Origin: Actinomadura darangshiensis
GTDB lineage: Bacteria; Actinomycetota; Actinomycetes; Streptosporangiales; Streptosporangiaceae
Direction of reading: 5' to 3'
NCBI RefSeq assembly: GCF_004349235.1
Contig: NZ_SMKY01000075.1
Location: 1 to 34,125 of the forward strand
Length of the DNA stretch: 34,125 nucleotides
Shown piece after piece: positions 24,244 to 32,274 of this stretch; position 1 is the stretch's first letter; every line of letters begins with the position of its first letter. The position numbers and the translations under genes were made by a program. The notes below the pieces were generated by a model. That model was given only the letters and a program-made list of their open reading frames with translations. It had not been told where the DNA came from and did not search any database.

Positions 24244-25107
24244 ATGCAGCCCACGAGATCGCGTACCGGACGGTCCGGACGGGGGACGCTCGGCGACCTC
24301 GACGCGGAGTTCGAGCGGGCGCGGCGAGGCCGGAAGCGGGGGATGATCGCCGGAGTCCTGGCGCTCGTCCTGGTGATCGGGCTGGGCGGGGCGCTCGCCT
24401 GGTACCTCCTGCCGGGCTCGGCGTCGGCCCGCGGCACGTCCGCCAAGGCGGGCAAGAGCGGTACGCCGCCGCCGGACGGCGCCAGGATCGAGGCGGAGCC
24501 GTCCGACGCGCCCATCGTCAAGCCCAAGAAGACCCCGTACATCCCCGCCAAGGGGTCGGGGAAGTTCACCCGTCCCGCCACGAGCGGCAAGGTGCACGGG
24601 CACGGCAAGCTGATGCGCTACATGGTCGAGGTCGAGGGCGGCCTGCGGCAGGACCCCGCCGCCTTCGCGCGGAGCGTGGACGAGATCCTCGCCGACCCGC
24701 GCGGCTGGACGGCCGGCGGCAAGTGGGCGTTCAAGCGCGTCAACTCGGGCCCGTACGACTTCGTCGTGAAGCTCGCCTCGCCGGGCACCGTCGACAAGAT
24801 CTGCGGCGCCTACGGGATGACGACCGAGGGCAAGGTCAACTGCAGCGCGGGCAAGCAGGTCATCGTGAACCTGAAGCGCTGGCTGCTGCTCACCACCTAC
24901 TACCGCGGCCAGCCGGAGCACTACCACGCGCTGACCATCAACCACGAGGTCGGCCACCGGCTCGGGTTCGGGCACATGACCTGCTCGGGACGCGGCCGCC
25001 TCGCGCCCGTCATGCAGCAGCAGATCTTCGGGCTGAAGGGCTGCAAGATCAACGGCTGGCCGTACGACCGGAAGGGCCGGTTCGTGAAGGGCCCGTCCGT
25101 CCCCTAG
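24244..25107 (+). CDS. Membrane-anchored DUF3152 zinc metalloprotease-like protein
   Basis: This 287-residue protein has an Arg-rich cytoplasmic N-terminus (1-33), one membrane helix (about 34-56), a flexible Pro/Lys linker (to about 118) and an extracellular DUF3152 domain (about 119-287). That domain contains HEVGHRLGFGH (234-244), the HExxHxxGxxH zinc site of metzincin-type peptidases, with H234, H238 and H244 as ligands and E235 as catalytic base. M257 could be the Met-turn residue. Four cysteines (C187, C200, C247, C267) could form two disulphides. ATG 24244 lacks a clear ribosome site. It lies 58 bases before hen1. A cell-surface peptidase is likely; its substrate is unknown. Confidence 0.85.
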   Translation: MQPTRSRTGRSGRGTLGDLDAEFERARRGRKRGMIAGVLALVLVIGLGGALAWYLLPGSASARGTSAKAGKSGTPPPDGARIEAEPSDAPIVKPKKTPYIPAKGSGKFTRPATSGKVHGHGKLMRYMVEVEGGLRQDPAAFARSVDEILADPRGWTAGGKWAFKRVNSGPYDFVVKLASPGTVDKICGAYGMTTEGKVNCSAGKQVIVNLKRWLLLTTYYRGQPEHYHALTINHEVGHRLGFGHMTCSGRGRLAPVMQQQIFGLKGCKINGWPYDRKGRFVKGPSVP

Positions 25108-25165
25108 GCGGGCGGCTCCGCAAAAAAGATGGGGGAGGTTCGGGCCGGTCCGCCACACTTGGGGC

Positions 25166-26572
25166 GTGCTTCTGACGATCACGACCACCATGGACCAGGC
25201 GACCGACCTGGGATTCCTCCTGTACAAGCATCCCGGCCGGGTGCAGCGTTTCGACCAGTCCTTCGGTACGGCGCACGTCTTCTACCCGGACGCGGAGGAG
25301 CATCGGTGCACGGCGGCTCTGCTGCTGGACGTCGACCCGGTCAGGCTCGTGCGCACGCGTGGCAAGAGCACACCCGACTTCTCCCTCGGCCAGTACGTGA
25401 ACGACCGCCCCTACGCGGCGTCGTCCCTGCTGGCGTCGGCCATGGCGAACGTCTTCCGCACAGCCATGCGCGGGCGGTGCGACGCCCGTCCAGAACTGGC
25501 GGCTGCGCCGATCCCGCTCGAAATCGTCCTTCCGGCGCTGCCGTGTAGGGGCGGGGCAGGGCAGGTGGAGCGGTTCTTCGCGCCGCTCGGCTGGAACGTG
25601 TCGGCCGTGCCCGTCCCGCTCGATCCGGAGTTCTCCGAGTGGGGCGACTCCCGGTACGTGACGCTCACGCTGACCGGGACGGTCCGCCTGGCCGACGCGC
25701 TCAACCAGTTGTACGTGCTGCTTCCCGTCCTGGACGACGCCAAGCACTACTGGATGGCGTCGGACGAGGTCGACAAGCTCATCCGGGCAGGGGAGGGGTG
25801 GCTGGGCGCGCATCCCGACCGCGGAGCCATCACGCGCCGCTATCTCGCCAACCGGCGAGCTCTGGTCCGTACCGCGCTGGGCCGGCTCGCCGACGCGGAG
25901 GACGCGCCGGATGAGGCACTCGACCCCGTGGAGGTCGAGGAAGAGGCGTCCTCGGAGGACCCGCGGCCCGTTTCGCTGGCCGAACGCCGCCTCCAGTCGG
26001 TCGTGCAAGCGCTCCACGGCGAGAACGCCCGCCGGGTCATCGACCTTGGCTGCGGCTCCGGGAAGCTGATCGCGCAGCTGGCCAAGGACGACTTCTTCAG
26101 CGAGATCTCCGGAACGGACGTCTCGTACCGCGCACTAGGCCACGCCTGGCGTCGGCTCCACTGGGACAAGCAGCCGCGCCGGGAGAGCGACCGTGTCCGG
26201 GACGTCTTCCAGGGCGCGCTGACCTACGCGGACGAACGGTTCCGCGGCTACGAGGCGGCGGTCCTGATGGAGGTCATCGAGCATGTCGACCCGCCTCGCC
26301 TCGGCGCGGTCGAGCGAGTCGTGTTCGGGCACGCCGCGCCCCGCGTGGTGGTCGTGACGACGCCGAACGCGGAGCACAACGTCCGGTACGAGGGGATGGC
26401 GCCCGGGGCGATGCGCCATCCCGACCACCGTTTCGAATGGACGCGGGCCGAGTTCCGCGCGTGGGCCGGCCAGGCCGCCGCCGCGCACGGCTACCGCGTC
26501 CGGTACGTACCCGTCGGCGACGACGACCCCGAGGTCGGCGCACCGACGCAGATGGGGGTGTTCACCAAATGA
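25166..26572 (+). CDS. hen1: 3'-terminal RNA ribose 2'-O-methyltransferase Hen1
   Basis: This 468-residue bacterial Hen1 has an N-terminal domain (about 1-240) that supports the Pnkp ligase, then an acidic linker (245-265) and a C-terminal SAM methyltransferase. The methyltransferase has the SAM motif DLGCGSGKL (293-301) and metal ligands E369, E372 and H373 (MEVIEHV) plus H421 in DHRFEW, the set known from Clostridium thermocellum Hen1. It methylates the 2'-OH at the 3' end of cleaved RNA before sealing, so that the repaired tRNA resists a second cut by the same toxin. GTG 25166 follows CACACT by six bases, suggesting a leaderless start. It overlaps pnkp by ATGA. Confidence 0.96.
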   Translation: MLLTITTTMDQATDLGFLLYKHPGRVQRFDQSFGTAHVFYPDAEEHRCTAALLLDVDPVRLVRTRGKSTPDFSLGQYVNDRPYAASSLLASAMANVFRTAMRGRCDARPELAAAPIPLEIVLPALPCRGGAGQVERFFAPLGWNVSAVPVPLDPEFSEWGDSRYVTLTLTGTVRLADALNQLYVLLPVLDDAKHYWMASDEVDKLIRAGEGWLGAHPDRGAITRRYLANRRALVRTALGRLADAEDAPDEALDPVEVEEEASSEDPRPVSLAERRLQSVVQALHGENARRVIDLGCGSGKLIAQLAKDDFFSEISGTDVSYRALGHAWRRLHWDKQPRRESDRVRDVFQGALTYADERFRGYEAAVLMEVIEHVDPPRLGAVERVVFGHAAPRVVVVTTPNAEHNVRYEGMAPGAMRHPDHRFEWTRAEFRAWAGQAAAAHGYRVRYVPVGDDDPEVGAPTQMGVFTK

Positions 26573-29124
26573 CCGAGATCCGGGTCCCGGAGATGGGCCT
26601 CGTCGTGCTCGTCGGCGTGTCCGGATCGGGCAAGTCGCACTTCGCGCGCAAGCACTTCAAGCCCACGCAGGTGGTGTCGTCCGACTTCTGCCGCGGGGTC
26701 GTGTCGGACGACGACAACGACCAGTCCGCCACCGGCGACGCGTTCGACCTGCTGCACTACATCGTGGCCAAGCGGCTGCGGCGCGGGCTGCTGACCGTGG
26801 TGGACGCGACCAACGTGCAGAGCAAGGCGCGGGAGGCGCTGCTGCGGGTCGCCAAGGAGCACGACGTCCTGTCGGCCGCGATCGTGCTGGACGTCCCTGA
26901 GAGGCTCGCTGCCGAGCGGAACGCGGCCCGCCCGGAGCGGGACCTGGCCCCGCACGTCATTCCGCGCCAGCGGCGCGAGCTGAGGCGCGGCATGCGCTCG
27001 CTCGGCCGCGAGTTCCGCCGCGTCCACGTCCTGACCGGCCCCCAGGAGATCGACGCCGCGACGATCGCGTACGAGAAGGCGTGGAACGACAAGCGGGAGC
27101 TGACCGGCCCGTTCGACGTCATCGGCGACGTGCACGGCTGCCGCGCCGAACTGGAGGACCTCCTCACCGGCCTCGGCTACGAGATCGACAGGGACGCGCA
27201 GGCACGCGCCGTTGGAGCGAACCATCCGGGTGGACGCAGCGCCGTGTTCGTCGGAGACCTCGTCGACCGCGGCCCCGACACGCCTGGCGTCCTGCGTCTG
27301 GTCAAGGGGATGGTGGCCGCCGGCGACGCGCTGTGCGTCTCGGGCAACCACGAGGCGAAACTCATCCGTGCTCTGCGCGGACGCAAGGTGCGCGTCGCGC
27401 ACGGCCTCGCCGAGTCACTGGAACAGCTCGCCGCCCAGGAAGAGGACTTCCGCGACGATGCGCTGCGTTTCATGGACGGTCTCATCAGCCACTACGTCCT
27501 GGACGGTGGTCGCATGGTCGTGGCCCACGCGGGGCTCAAGGAGGACTACCACGGTCGTGCGTCCGGGCGCGTCCGCTCGTTCGCGCTCTATGGCGACACC
27601 ACGGGGGAGACCGACGAATACGGTCTGCCGGTGCGTTACCCGTGGGCGCGCGACTACCGGGGCAAGGCCATGGTCGTCTACGGGCACACTCCCGTCCCGG
27701 AAGCGGAATGGGTCAACAACACCATCTGCCTGGACACCGGTGTGGTGTTCGGCGGAAAGCTGACCGCGCTGCGCTATCCGGAGCGTGAGCTGGTGTCGGT
27801 TCCGGCCAGGCAGGTCTGGTACGAGCCGACGCGTCCGCTGGAGGCTCCGGCCGGGGCCAGCACGGGTGGCCACCGGGAGAACGACGTCCTCAACATCGGG
27901 GACGTCCTAGGCAACCAGGGCGTCGAGACCCGTCTGATGGGTCGCGTCACCGTCCGCGAGGAGAACGCGCTGGCCGCGCTGGAGGTGATGAGCCGGTTCG
28001 CCGTGGATCCGCGCTGGCTCGTCTACCTGCCGCCCACCATGGCCCCTGCCGAGACGTCGTCTCTGCCCGGATATCTGGAACACCCGGCGGAGGCCCTTGC
28101 CGCCTACCGGGACAAGGGCGTCGTCCGTGCGGTGTGCGAAGAGAAGCACATGGGCTCGCGTGCCGTCGCGGTCGTCTGCCGCGACGCCTCAGTGGCGGTG
28201 GAACGCTTCGGCGTGACCGACGGGACGACCGGGGCCGTCTACACCCGGACCGGGCGTTCCTTCTTCCGCGACCCCTCCCGCACTGCCGAGGTACTGGACC
28301 GGCTCCGCGCCGCGATCGGCGCCGCCGGGCTCTGGGAGGAGCTGGACACCGGCTGGCTCGTCATCGACGGCGAACTGCTGCCGTGGTCGGCCAAGGCCAT
28401 GGACCTCATCCGCACGCAGTACGCCGCGACCGGCGCCGCCGCCCGCGCCGCCCTGCCCATGGCGTCCGACGTCCTCGCGCGCGCGGACGCACGCGGTCTC
28501 GACCTCGGCGGGCTCCGCGAACGCGTCGACCGGCGCGCCGCCAACGCGTCCAGGTTCCGGGACGCCTACGCGCGCTACTGCTGGACGGTGGACGGCCTGA
28601 CCGGCATCCGCTTCGCCCCGTTCCAGATCCTGGCCGGGGAGGGCCGCTCCTGGGCGGACGCACGCGACCACGAGTGGCACATGGCCGTCGCCGAACGACT
28701 CGCGGACAACGATCCAAGCGAACTCGTCCAGCGGACGCGGTCGGTGACGGTCGACCTGGGTTCGCCTCAGTCGGAGGCCGCCGCCGTCGAATGGTGGGAG
28801 AAGCTCACCGCCGCCGGGGGCGAGGGCATGGTCGTCAAACCGCTCGGGCCGCTGCCGGAGGGGATCAAGGTCCAGCCCGGCGTCAAGTGCCGCGGGGCGG
28901 AGTACCTGCGGATCATCTACGGCCCGGACTACCTGGAGCCGGAGAACCTCGACCGGCTGCGCCGCAGGTCGCTCGGGCGCAAGCGGTCCCTGGCGATGCG
29001 CGAGCACGCGCTCGGAACCGAGGCCCTCGGCCGGCTCGCCGGCGGGGAACCGCTGTGGCGCGTCCACCAGGCGGTGTTCGCCGTGCTGGCGCTGGAGTCC
29101 GAGCCCGTGGACCCGCGCCTTTGA
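26569..29124 (+). CDS. pnkp: Polynucleotide kinase-phosphatase-ligase Pnkp
   Basis: This 851-residue three-domain RNA repair enzyme has a 5' kinase with P-loop GVSGSGKS (16-23). Next is a metallophosphoesterase that removes 2',3'-cyclic and 3' phosphates, with GDVHG (186-190), GDLVDRG (229-235), GNHE (259-262), AHAG (319-322) and YGHTP (371-375). Last is an ATP-dependent ligase with nucleophile K526 in EEKHMGSR, DGELLPW (600-606) and EGMVVKP (752-758). All signature residues look intact. In known systems it forms a heterotetramer with Hen1, which activates the ligase domain, and repairs tRNAs cut by ribotoxins. Its ATG overlaps the hen1 stop (ATGA), giving coupled expression. Confidence 0.97.
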   Translation: MTEIRVPEMGLVVLVGVSGSGKSHFARKHFKPTQVVSSDFCRGVVSDDDNDQSATGDAFDLLHYIVAKRLRRGLLTVVDATNVQSKAREALLRVAKEHDVLSAAIVLDVPERLAAERNAARPERDLAPHVIPRQRRELRRGMRSLGREFRRVHVLTGPQEIDAATIAYEKAWNDKRELTGPFDVIGDVHGCRAELEDLLTGLGYEIDRDAQARAVGANHPGGRSAVFVGDLVDRGPDTPGVLRLVKGMVAAGDALCVSGNHEAKLIRALRGRKVRVAHGLAESLEQLAAQEEDFRDDALRFMDGLISHYVLDGGRMVVAHAGLKEDYHGRASGRVRSFALYGDTTGETDEYGLPVRYPWARDYRGKAMVVYGHTPVPEAEWVNNTICLDTGVVFGGKLTALRYPERELVSVPARQVWYEPTRPLEAPAGASTGGHRENDVLNIGDVLGNQGVETRLMGRVTVREENALAALEVMSRFAVDPRWLVYLPPTMAPAETSSLPGYLEHPAEALAAYRDKGVVRAVCEEKHMGSRAVAVVCRDASVAVERFGVTDGTTGAVYTRTGRSFFRDPSRTAEVLDRLRAAIGAAGLWEELDTGWLVIDGELLPWSAKAMDLIRTQYAATGAAARAALPMASDVLARADARGLDLGGLRERVDRRAANASRFRDAYARYCWTVDGLTGIRFAPFQILAGEGRSWADARDHEWHMAVAERLADNDPSELVQRTRSVTVDLGSPQSEAAAVEWWEKLTAAGGEGMVVKPLGPLPEGIKVQPGVKCRGAEYLRIIYGPDYLEPENLDRLRRRSLGRKRSLAMREHALGTEALGRLAGGEPLWRVHQAVFAVLALESEPVDPRL

Positions 29125-29134
29125 CCGCGCGCCG

Positions 29135-29162
29135 CGGCCCGCCTCCCCTTGGGGGCGGGCCG
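29135..29162. terminator. Bidirectional hairpin after pnkp
   Basis: CGGCCCGCC (29135-29143) and GGCGGGCCG (29154-29162) make a perfect 9-bp stem, with extra CCC/GGG pairs in the loop. It lies between the convergent pnkp stop (29124) and the zinc-ribbon gene stop (29174). Confidence 0.82.
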
Positions 29163-29173
29163 TGGCGGGCTGC

Positions 29174-29440
29174 TCAGGTCGAGAAGAGCATGTGGAACAC
29201 GCTGCCGTGGTGCGGGCGGTGGTGTCCACCGTGGTGATGGTGGTGGACCGCCCCTCCCGGTGCTCCCCACCCCGGCGCCGCGGCCGGCGGAGGGGCCGCC
29301 CGGTACTGCGACTCCATCTGGGCCAGGGCCTCAAGCTCGCCGTAGTCGAGGAAGACGCCCCGGCAGCTGTCACATTGCTCGATGTGGACGCCGCTGCGGG
29401 TGTAGGTCCGCATCACGCCACGACACTTAGGGCAGTGCAT
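29174..29440 (-). CDS. TFIIB-type zinc-ribbon small protein with His-rich tail
   Basis: This 88-residue protein has a zf-TFIIB zinc ribbon (C3, C6, C23, C26, with the family-typical CRGVFLDYGELE) at its N-terminus. A Pro/Ala linker and a histidine-rich tail follow (HHHHH at 66-70, then HH at 73-74 and 77-78). The ribbon should bind one zinc. The tail could bind Ni, Zn, Co or Cu, or act as a metal store. ATG 29440 follows GGAAGG. A TACATT element (29488-29483, minus strand) is a plausible -10. Its role is unknown; it may be nucleic-acid binding or metal related. It is convergent with pnkp. Confidence 0.85.
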   Translation of the reverse strand: MHCPKCRGVMRTYTRSGVHIEQCDSCRGVFLDYGELEALAQMESQYRAAPPPAAAPGWGAPGGAVHHHHHGGHHRPHHGSVFHMLFST

Positions 29441-29507
29441 CGCCTTGTCATCCTTCCGGTATGGATCCCCAGGTAGAGGCTAAATGTAGGGCAGGTTTCG
29501 CGCCACG

Positions 29508-30419
29508 TCATGCCGCGTCCCTCGCTGCGGATATTCTCAGGCAGGCATCGACCATCGCCTGCTCCGGCCCGTCGAGTGGCCGATCTTCCCTCCCCGCGGA
29601 TATGACGCACGTGGCGGCGATCTGGATCGCCAGACTTCGGGCGGGAACGTCCAGGGTCGTCCACGGGTCGCCGTGTGCGGGCACGGCCGGGCCACCCGCA
29701 TCCCGGTAGGCGCCCAGGAAACGCTCCCAATCGTCCGGTGGGAGGACTCCTGCGGAGTAGAGCGCGGCAGGGCGGGCGAGGTCCCACGCAGGGTCACCCT
29801 TGCCGAGGTCCTCGATGTCGATGAGCCGCCAGTGTCCGCCGGGTGTGCGCACCATCTGGCCCAGATGCCAGTCGCCGTGAATGAGCGACGGGGCACTGCT
29901 TGAAGGCTCGGCCTCCTCGCCGCGTATCCATGCGGGAAGCGTGGTGAAAGCGTTTCGTACTTGGGTCTCGGCAGGGCCGTCCGCTAGGCGGGACACGAGG
30001 CGTGCCACACGTGTCGGACGTCCCCACGACGGTGCATTGACCGGGACGGTCCTGGAGTGGAGGTCCGCCAGGAGGCGGGCGCCGTCCTCCCAGGGGAGGT
30101 CCTGAGCCGGATCGACGGGCTCGCCGAACGTGGCGAGCGTGACCGTCCGGCCTTCCACGCAGAGCGGCGAGCCTAGCGGTCCGACCACGACATCCTGCAG
30201 CGACTCGGCCAGGCGTATCCGTTCGAGGAACGGGTCCCCGTACTCGCGGTCCGCCTGGTGCGCCTTCACGACCACGTCGCCGACCCGAACCACGAGCACA
30301 CCGTGCCGGTCGTACAGCGTCTCCGGGGGGCCGCCGCCAGGGGCCTGCTCACGGCCGATGTCAACGAGCCGGGCGAAAAGCCCGGACTGGGCGGTCTCGG
30401 TGTGCACCGGACCAGTCAA
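29508..30419 (-). CDS. Aminoglycoside phosphotransferase-like (APH) kinase
   Basis: This 303-residue protein has the APH/choline-kinase fold. K52 in DVVVKAH is the likely ATP-binding lysine. HGDWHLGQ (181-188) is the Brenner catalytic loop with Asp183, although Gln replaces the usual final Asn. DIED (201-204) provides the metal-binding Asp, followed by GDPAWDLA. Kinases of this fold phosphorylate aminoglycosides, macrolides, choline, homoserine or other small molecules, and the substrate here cannot be told. The start appears to be TTG 30419, overlapping the ligase stop as TTGA; GTG 30407 is the alternative. This coupling links it functionally to the acyl-CoA ligase. Confidence 0.82.
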   Translation of the reverse strand: MTGPVHTETAQSGLFARLVDIGREQAPGGGPPETLYDRHGVLVVRVGDVVVKAHQADREYGDPFLERIRLAESLQDVVVGPLGSPLCVEGRTVTLATFGEPVDPAQDLPWEDGARLLADLHSRTVPVNAPSWGRPTRVARLVSRLADGPAETQVRNAFTTLPAWIRGEEAEPSSSAPSLIHGDWHLGQMVRTPGGHWRLIDIEDLGKGDPAWDLARPAALYSAGVLPPDDWERFLGAYRDAGGPAVPAHGDPWTTLDVPARSLAIQIAATCVISAGREDRPLDGPEQAMVDACLRISAARDAA

Positions 30420-32185
30420 CCACTCTGCGCCGACCTCATCCTCCTAGGCGGGGTCGACTCGACGAACTCTTCCCGCAGCCGCTGCCGGACGACCTTCCCG
30501 AGCATGTTCCTAGGCAGATCCGTCCGCGGAAGGAACTCCGTCGGCACCTTGTAGTGCGACAGGTACCGCTCACAGTGCCGCCGCAGCTCGTCCGCCGAGA
30601 AGGGGTACGCGGGATGCTCGACCACGTGGGCGATGATGCGCTCGCCGCGCCGGGCGTCCGGCACACCGACCACGGCGCAGTCGTACACGGCGGAATGGCG
30701 GCGCAGCACCTTCTCCACCTCGGACGGAAATACGGTGAAGCCGCTCATCTTGATCATGTCCCGCTGGCGTTCCAGGATGGTGATGAAACCCTTCTCGTCC
30801 ATCACCGCGATGTCACCCGTGCGGAGCCAGCCCTTCGACAGGGTCTGCGCGGTCGCGAGGGGCGCGTTCCAGTAGCCGGCGAACACCTGCGGCCCGCGCA
30901 CGACGAGTTCCCCCGTCTCGCCCGGAGGCAGGACCTTCGTCGGCTCGTCCTGGTCGACGATGACGGCGTCGGTCAGGGGCAGCGGCACCCCGACCGTCAG
31001 GTTGCGCGCACCGCCCCCCAGCGGGTTCCCGGTCACCGCCGGGGACGCCTCGGTGAGCCCGTAGCAGTTGATCAGGCCCTTGGCGCCGTGCCGGTCGAGC
31101 CTGTCGATCGTGCCCTGCGTCAGCCCCATGGCACCGGAGATGTGGATGCGCAGCGAGCGCAGGTCGCCCGGCCGGAACCGGGGGCTGTCGAGCACCTGCT
31201 CGAACAGCGTCGGAACGCCCGGGAAGATGGTCGGCCGGTACTTGCGTATCGCGCGGACCACGCGATCGCCGTCGTAGCGGGGGAGCAGCACCACCGCCCC
31301 GGCCGTCATCACGGGCGCGACCAGGCAGCTCATCAGGCCGAACGAGTGGAACAGCGGCAGGACCGCCAGCGTCACGTCCTCGCCGGGACGTCCCTCCAGA
31401 TCCCACGCGTGCTGCTGGCAGGCGTTCGCGACGAGGTTCCGGTGCGTCAGCATCGCGCCCTTGGGGCGCCCCTCCGTCCCGCCGGTGTACTGGATCGCCG
31501 CCAGATGGCGGGCCGGTTCCAGCGGGAACTGCTCGACCCTCCGCCGTGGCGCCTTCTGCAGATCCTTGAACGGGACGACGCCCGGGTCGGCCGGCACGTC
31601 CGCGGTGATGGCCGCGCGCCGCCGCTGCGCCTGCACCAGGGGCAGCCGCAGGGCGATCCGCCTGGACACCGGGAGGTAGTCGACCAGTGACGTCACCACG
31701 ATGTGGTCCAGGCGCAGCCGGTCGCGCACCGCCCGCACCGTCGCATAGGAACGATCCAGGACGACCGCGACGCGCGCGCCGCAGTCGGCGAGCTGGCGGA
31801 GCATCTCCTCCTCGGTGTACAGGGGGTTGTGCTGGACCGCGATCGCCCCTCGGCGCAGGACGCCCCAGAACGCGATGACCTGCTGCGGGCAGTTCGGCAG
31901 GATCAGCGCCACCCGGTCGCCGGGCTGCACCCCGAGCCGGTGCAAACCGTCGGCGAACCGGTCCGCGGCATCGCGCAGGTCGCGGTAGCAGGTCCGCCGC
32001 CCGAAGAACATCAGCGCGGGCTTGCGCGGGTACCGGTCCGCGGCGTCGTCGAGCAGCCGCGTGACGGGGACGTCCGGGACGTCGATGTCGCCGGGCACCC
32101 CGGGCTGGTACCAGCGTCGCCAGGGCGACGATCGCAGTGACGAGTGCCACATAGCGCTCGATTCAATCATCTCCCGGACATCCAT
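30416..32185 (-). CDS. Long-chain fatty-acid-CoA ligase / AMP-binding enzyme
   Basis: This 589-residue member of the ANL adenylating superfamily activates a carboxylic acid as acyl-AMP and transfers it to CoA. Motifs are YTGGTEGRPKG (233-243), the P-loop where Glu replaces the more usual Ser or Thr, then YGLTEASP, GWLRTGDIAVMDEKGF, MIKMSGFTVFPSEVE and the catalytic lysine in NMLGKVVRQRL near 570. It is closest in style to FadD-type ligases. The ATG at 32185 lacks a strong ribosome site; ATG 32170 or 32152 are possible alternatives and would leave the domain intact. It is the first gene of a coupled pair with the APH-like kinase and is divergent from the hydrolase operon. Confidence 0.9.
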   Translation of the reverse strand: MDVREMIESSAMWHSSLRSSPWRRWYQPGVPGDIDVPDVPVTRLLDDAADRYPRKPALMFFGRRTCYRDLRDAADRFADGLHRLGVQPGDRVALILPNCPQQVIAFWGVLRRGAIAVQHNPLYTEEEMLRQLADCGARVAVVLDRSYATVRAVRDRLRLDHIVVTSLVDYLPVSRRIALRLPLVQAQRRRAAITADVPADPGVVPFKDLQKAPRRRVEQFPLEPARHLAAIQYTGGTEGRPKGAMLTHRNLVANACQQHAWDLEGRPGEDVTLAVLPLFHSFGLMSCLVAPVMTAGAVVLLPRYDGDRVVRAIRKYRPTIFPGVPTLFEQVLDSPRFRPGDLRSLRIHISGAMGLTQGTIDRLDRHGAKGLINCYGLTEASPAVTGNPLGGGARNLTVGVPLPLTDAVIVDQDEPTKVLPPGETGELVVRGPQVFAGYWNAPLATAQTLSKGWLRTGDIAVMDEKGFITILERQRDMIKMSGFTVFPSEVEKVLRRHSAVYDCAVVGVPDARRGERIIAHVVEHPAYPFSADELRRHCERYLSHYKVPTEFLPRTDLPRNMLGKVVRQRLREEFVESTPPRRMRSAQSG

Positions 32186-32192
32186 GCCGCGC

Positions 32193-32202
32193 GAAGATCT
32201 TC
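32193..32202. promoter_or_regulatory. Perfect 10-bp palindrome in divergent promoter region
   Basis: GAAGATCTTC lies eight bases upstream of the ligase ATG, within the 89-base gap shared with the hydrolase operon. It could be a regulator site for either direction. The rest of the gap shows only the hydrolase ribosome site GGGAGG. Confidence 0.35.
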
Positions 32203-32274
32203 AAACCCGTGTGGAACGTTTCCGCCCATGAGGCCCTCCCTTACCTACGAACGACGAACTCAACGGGAGGCACC

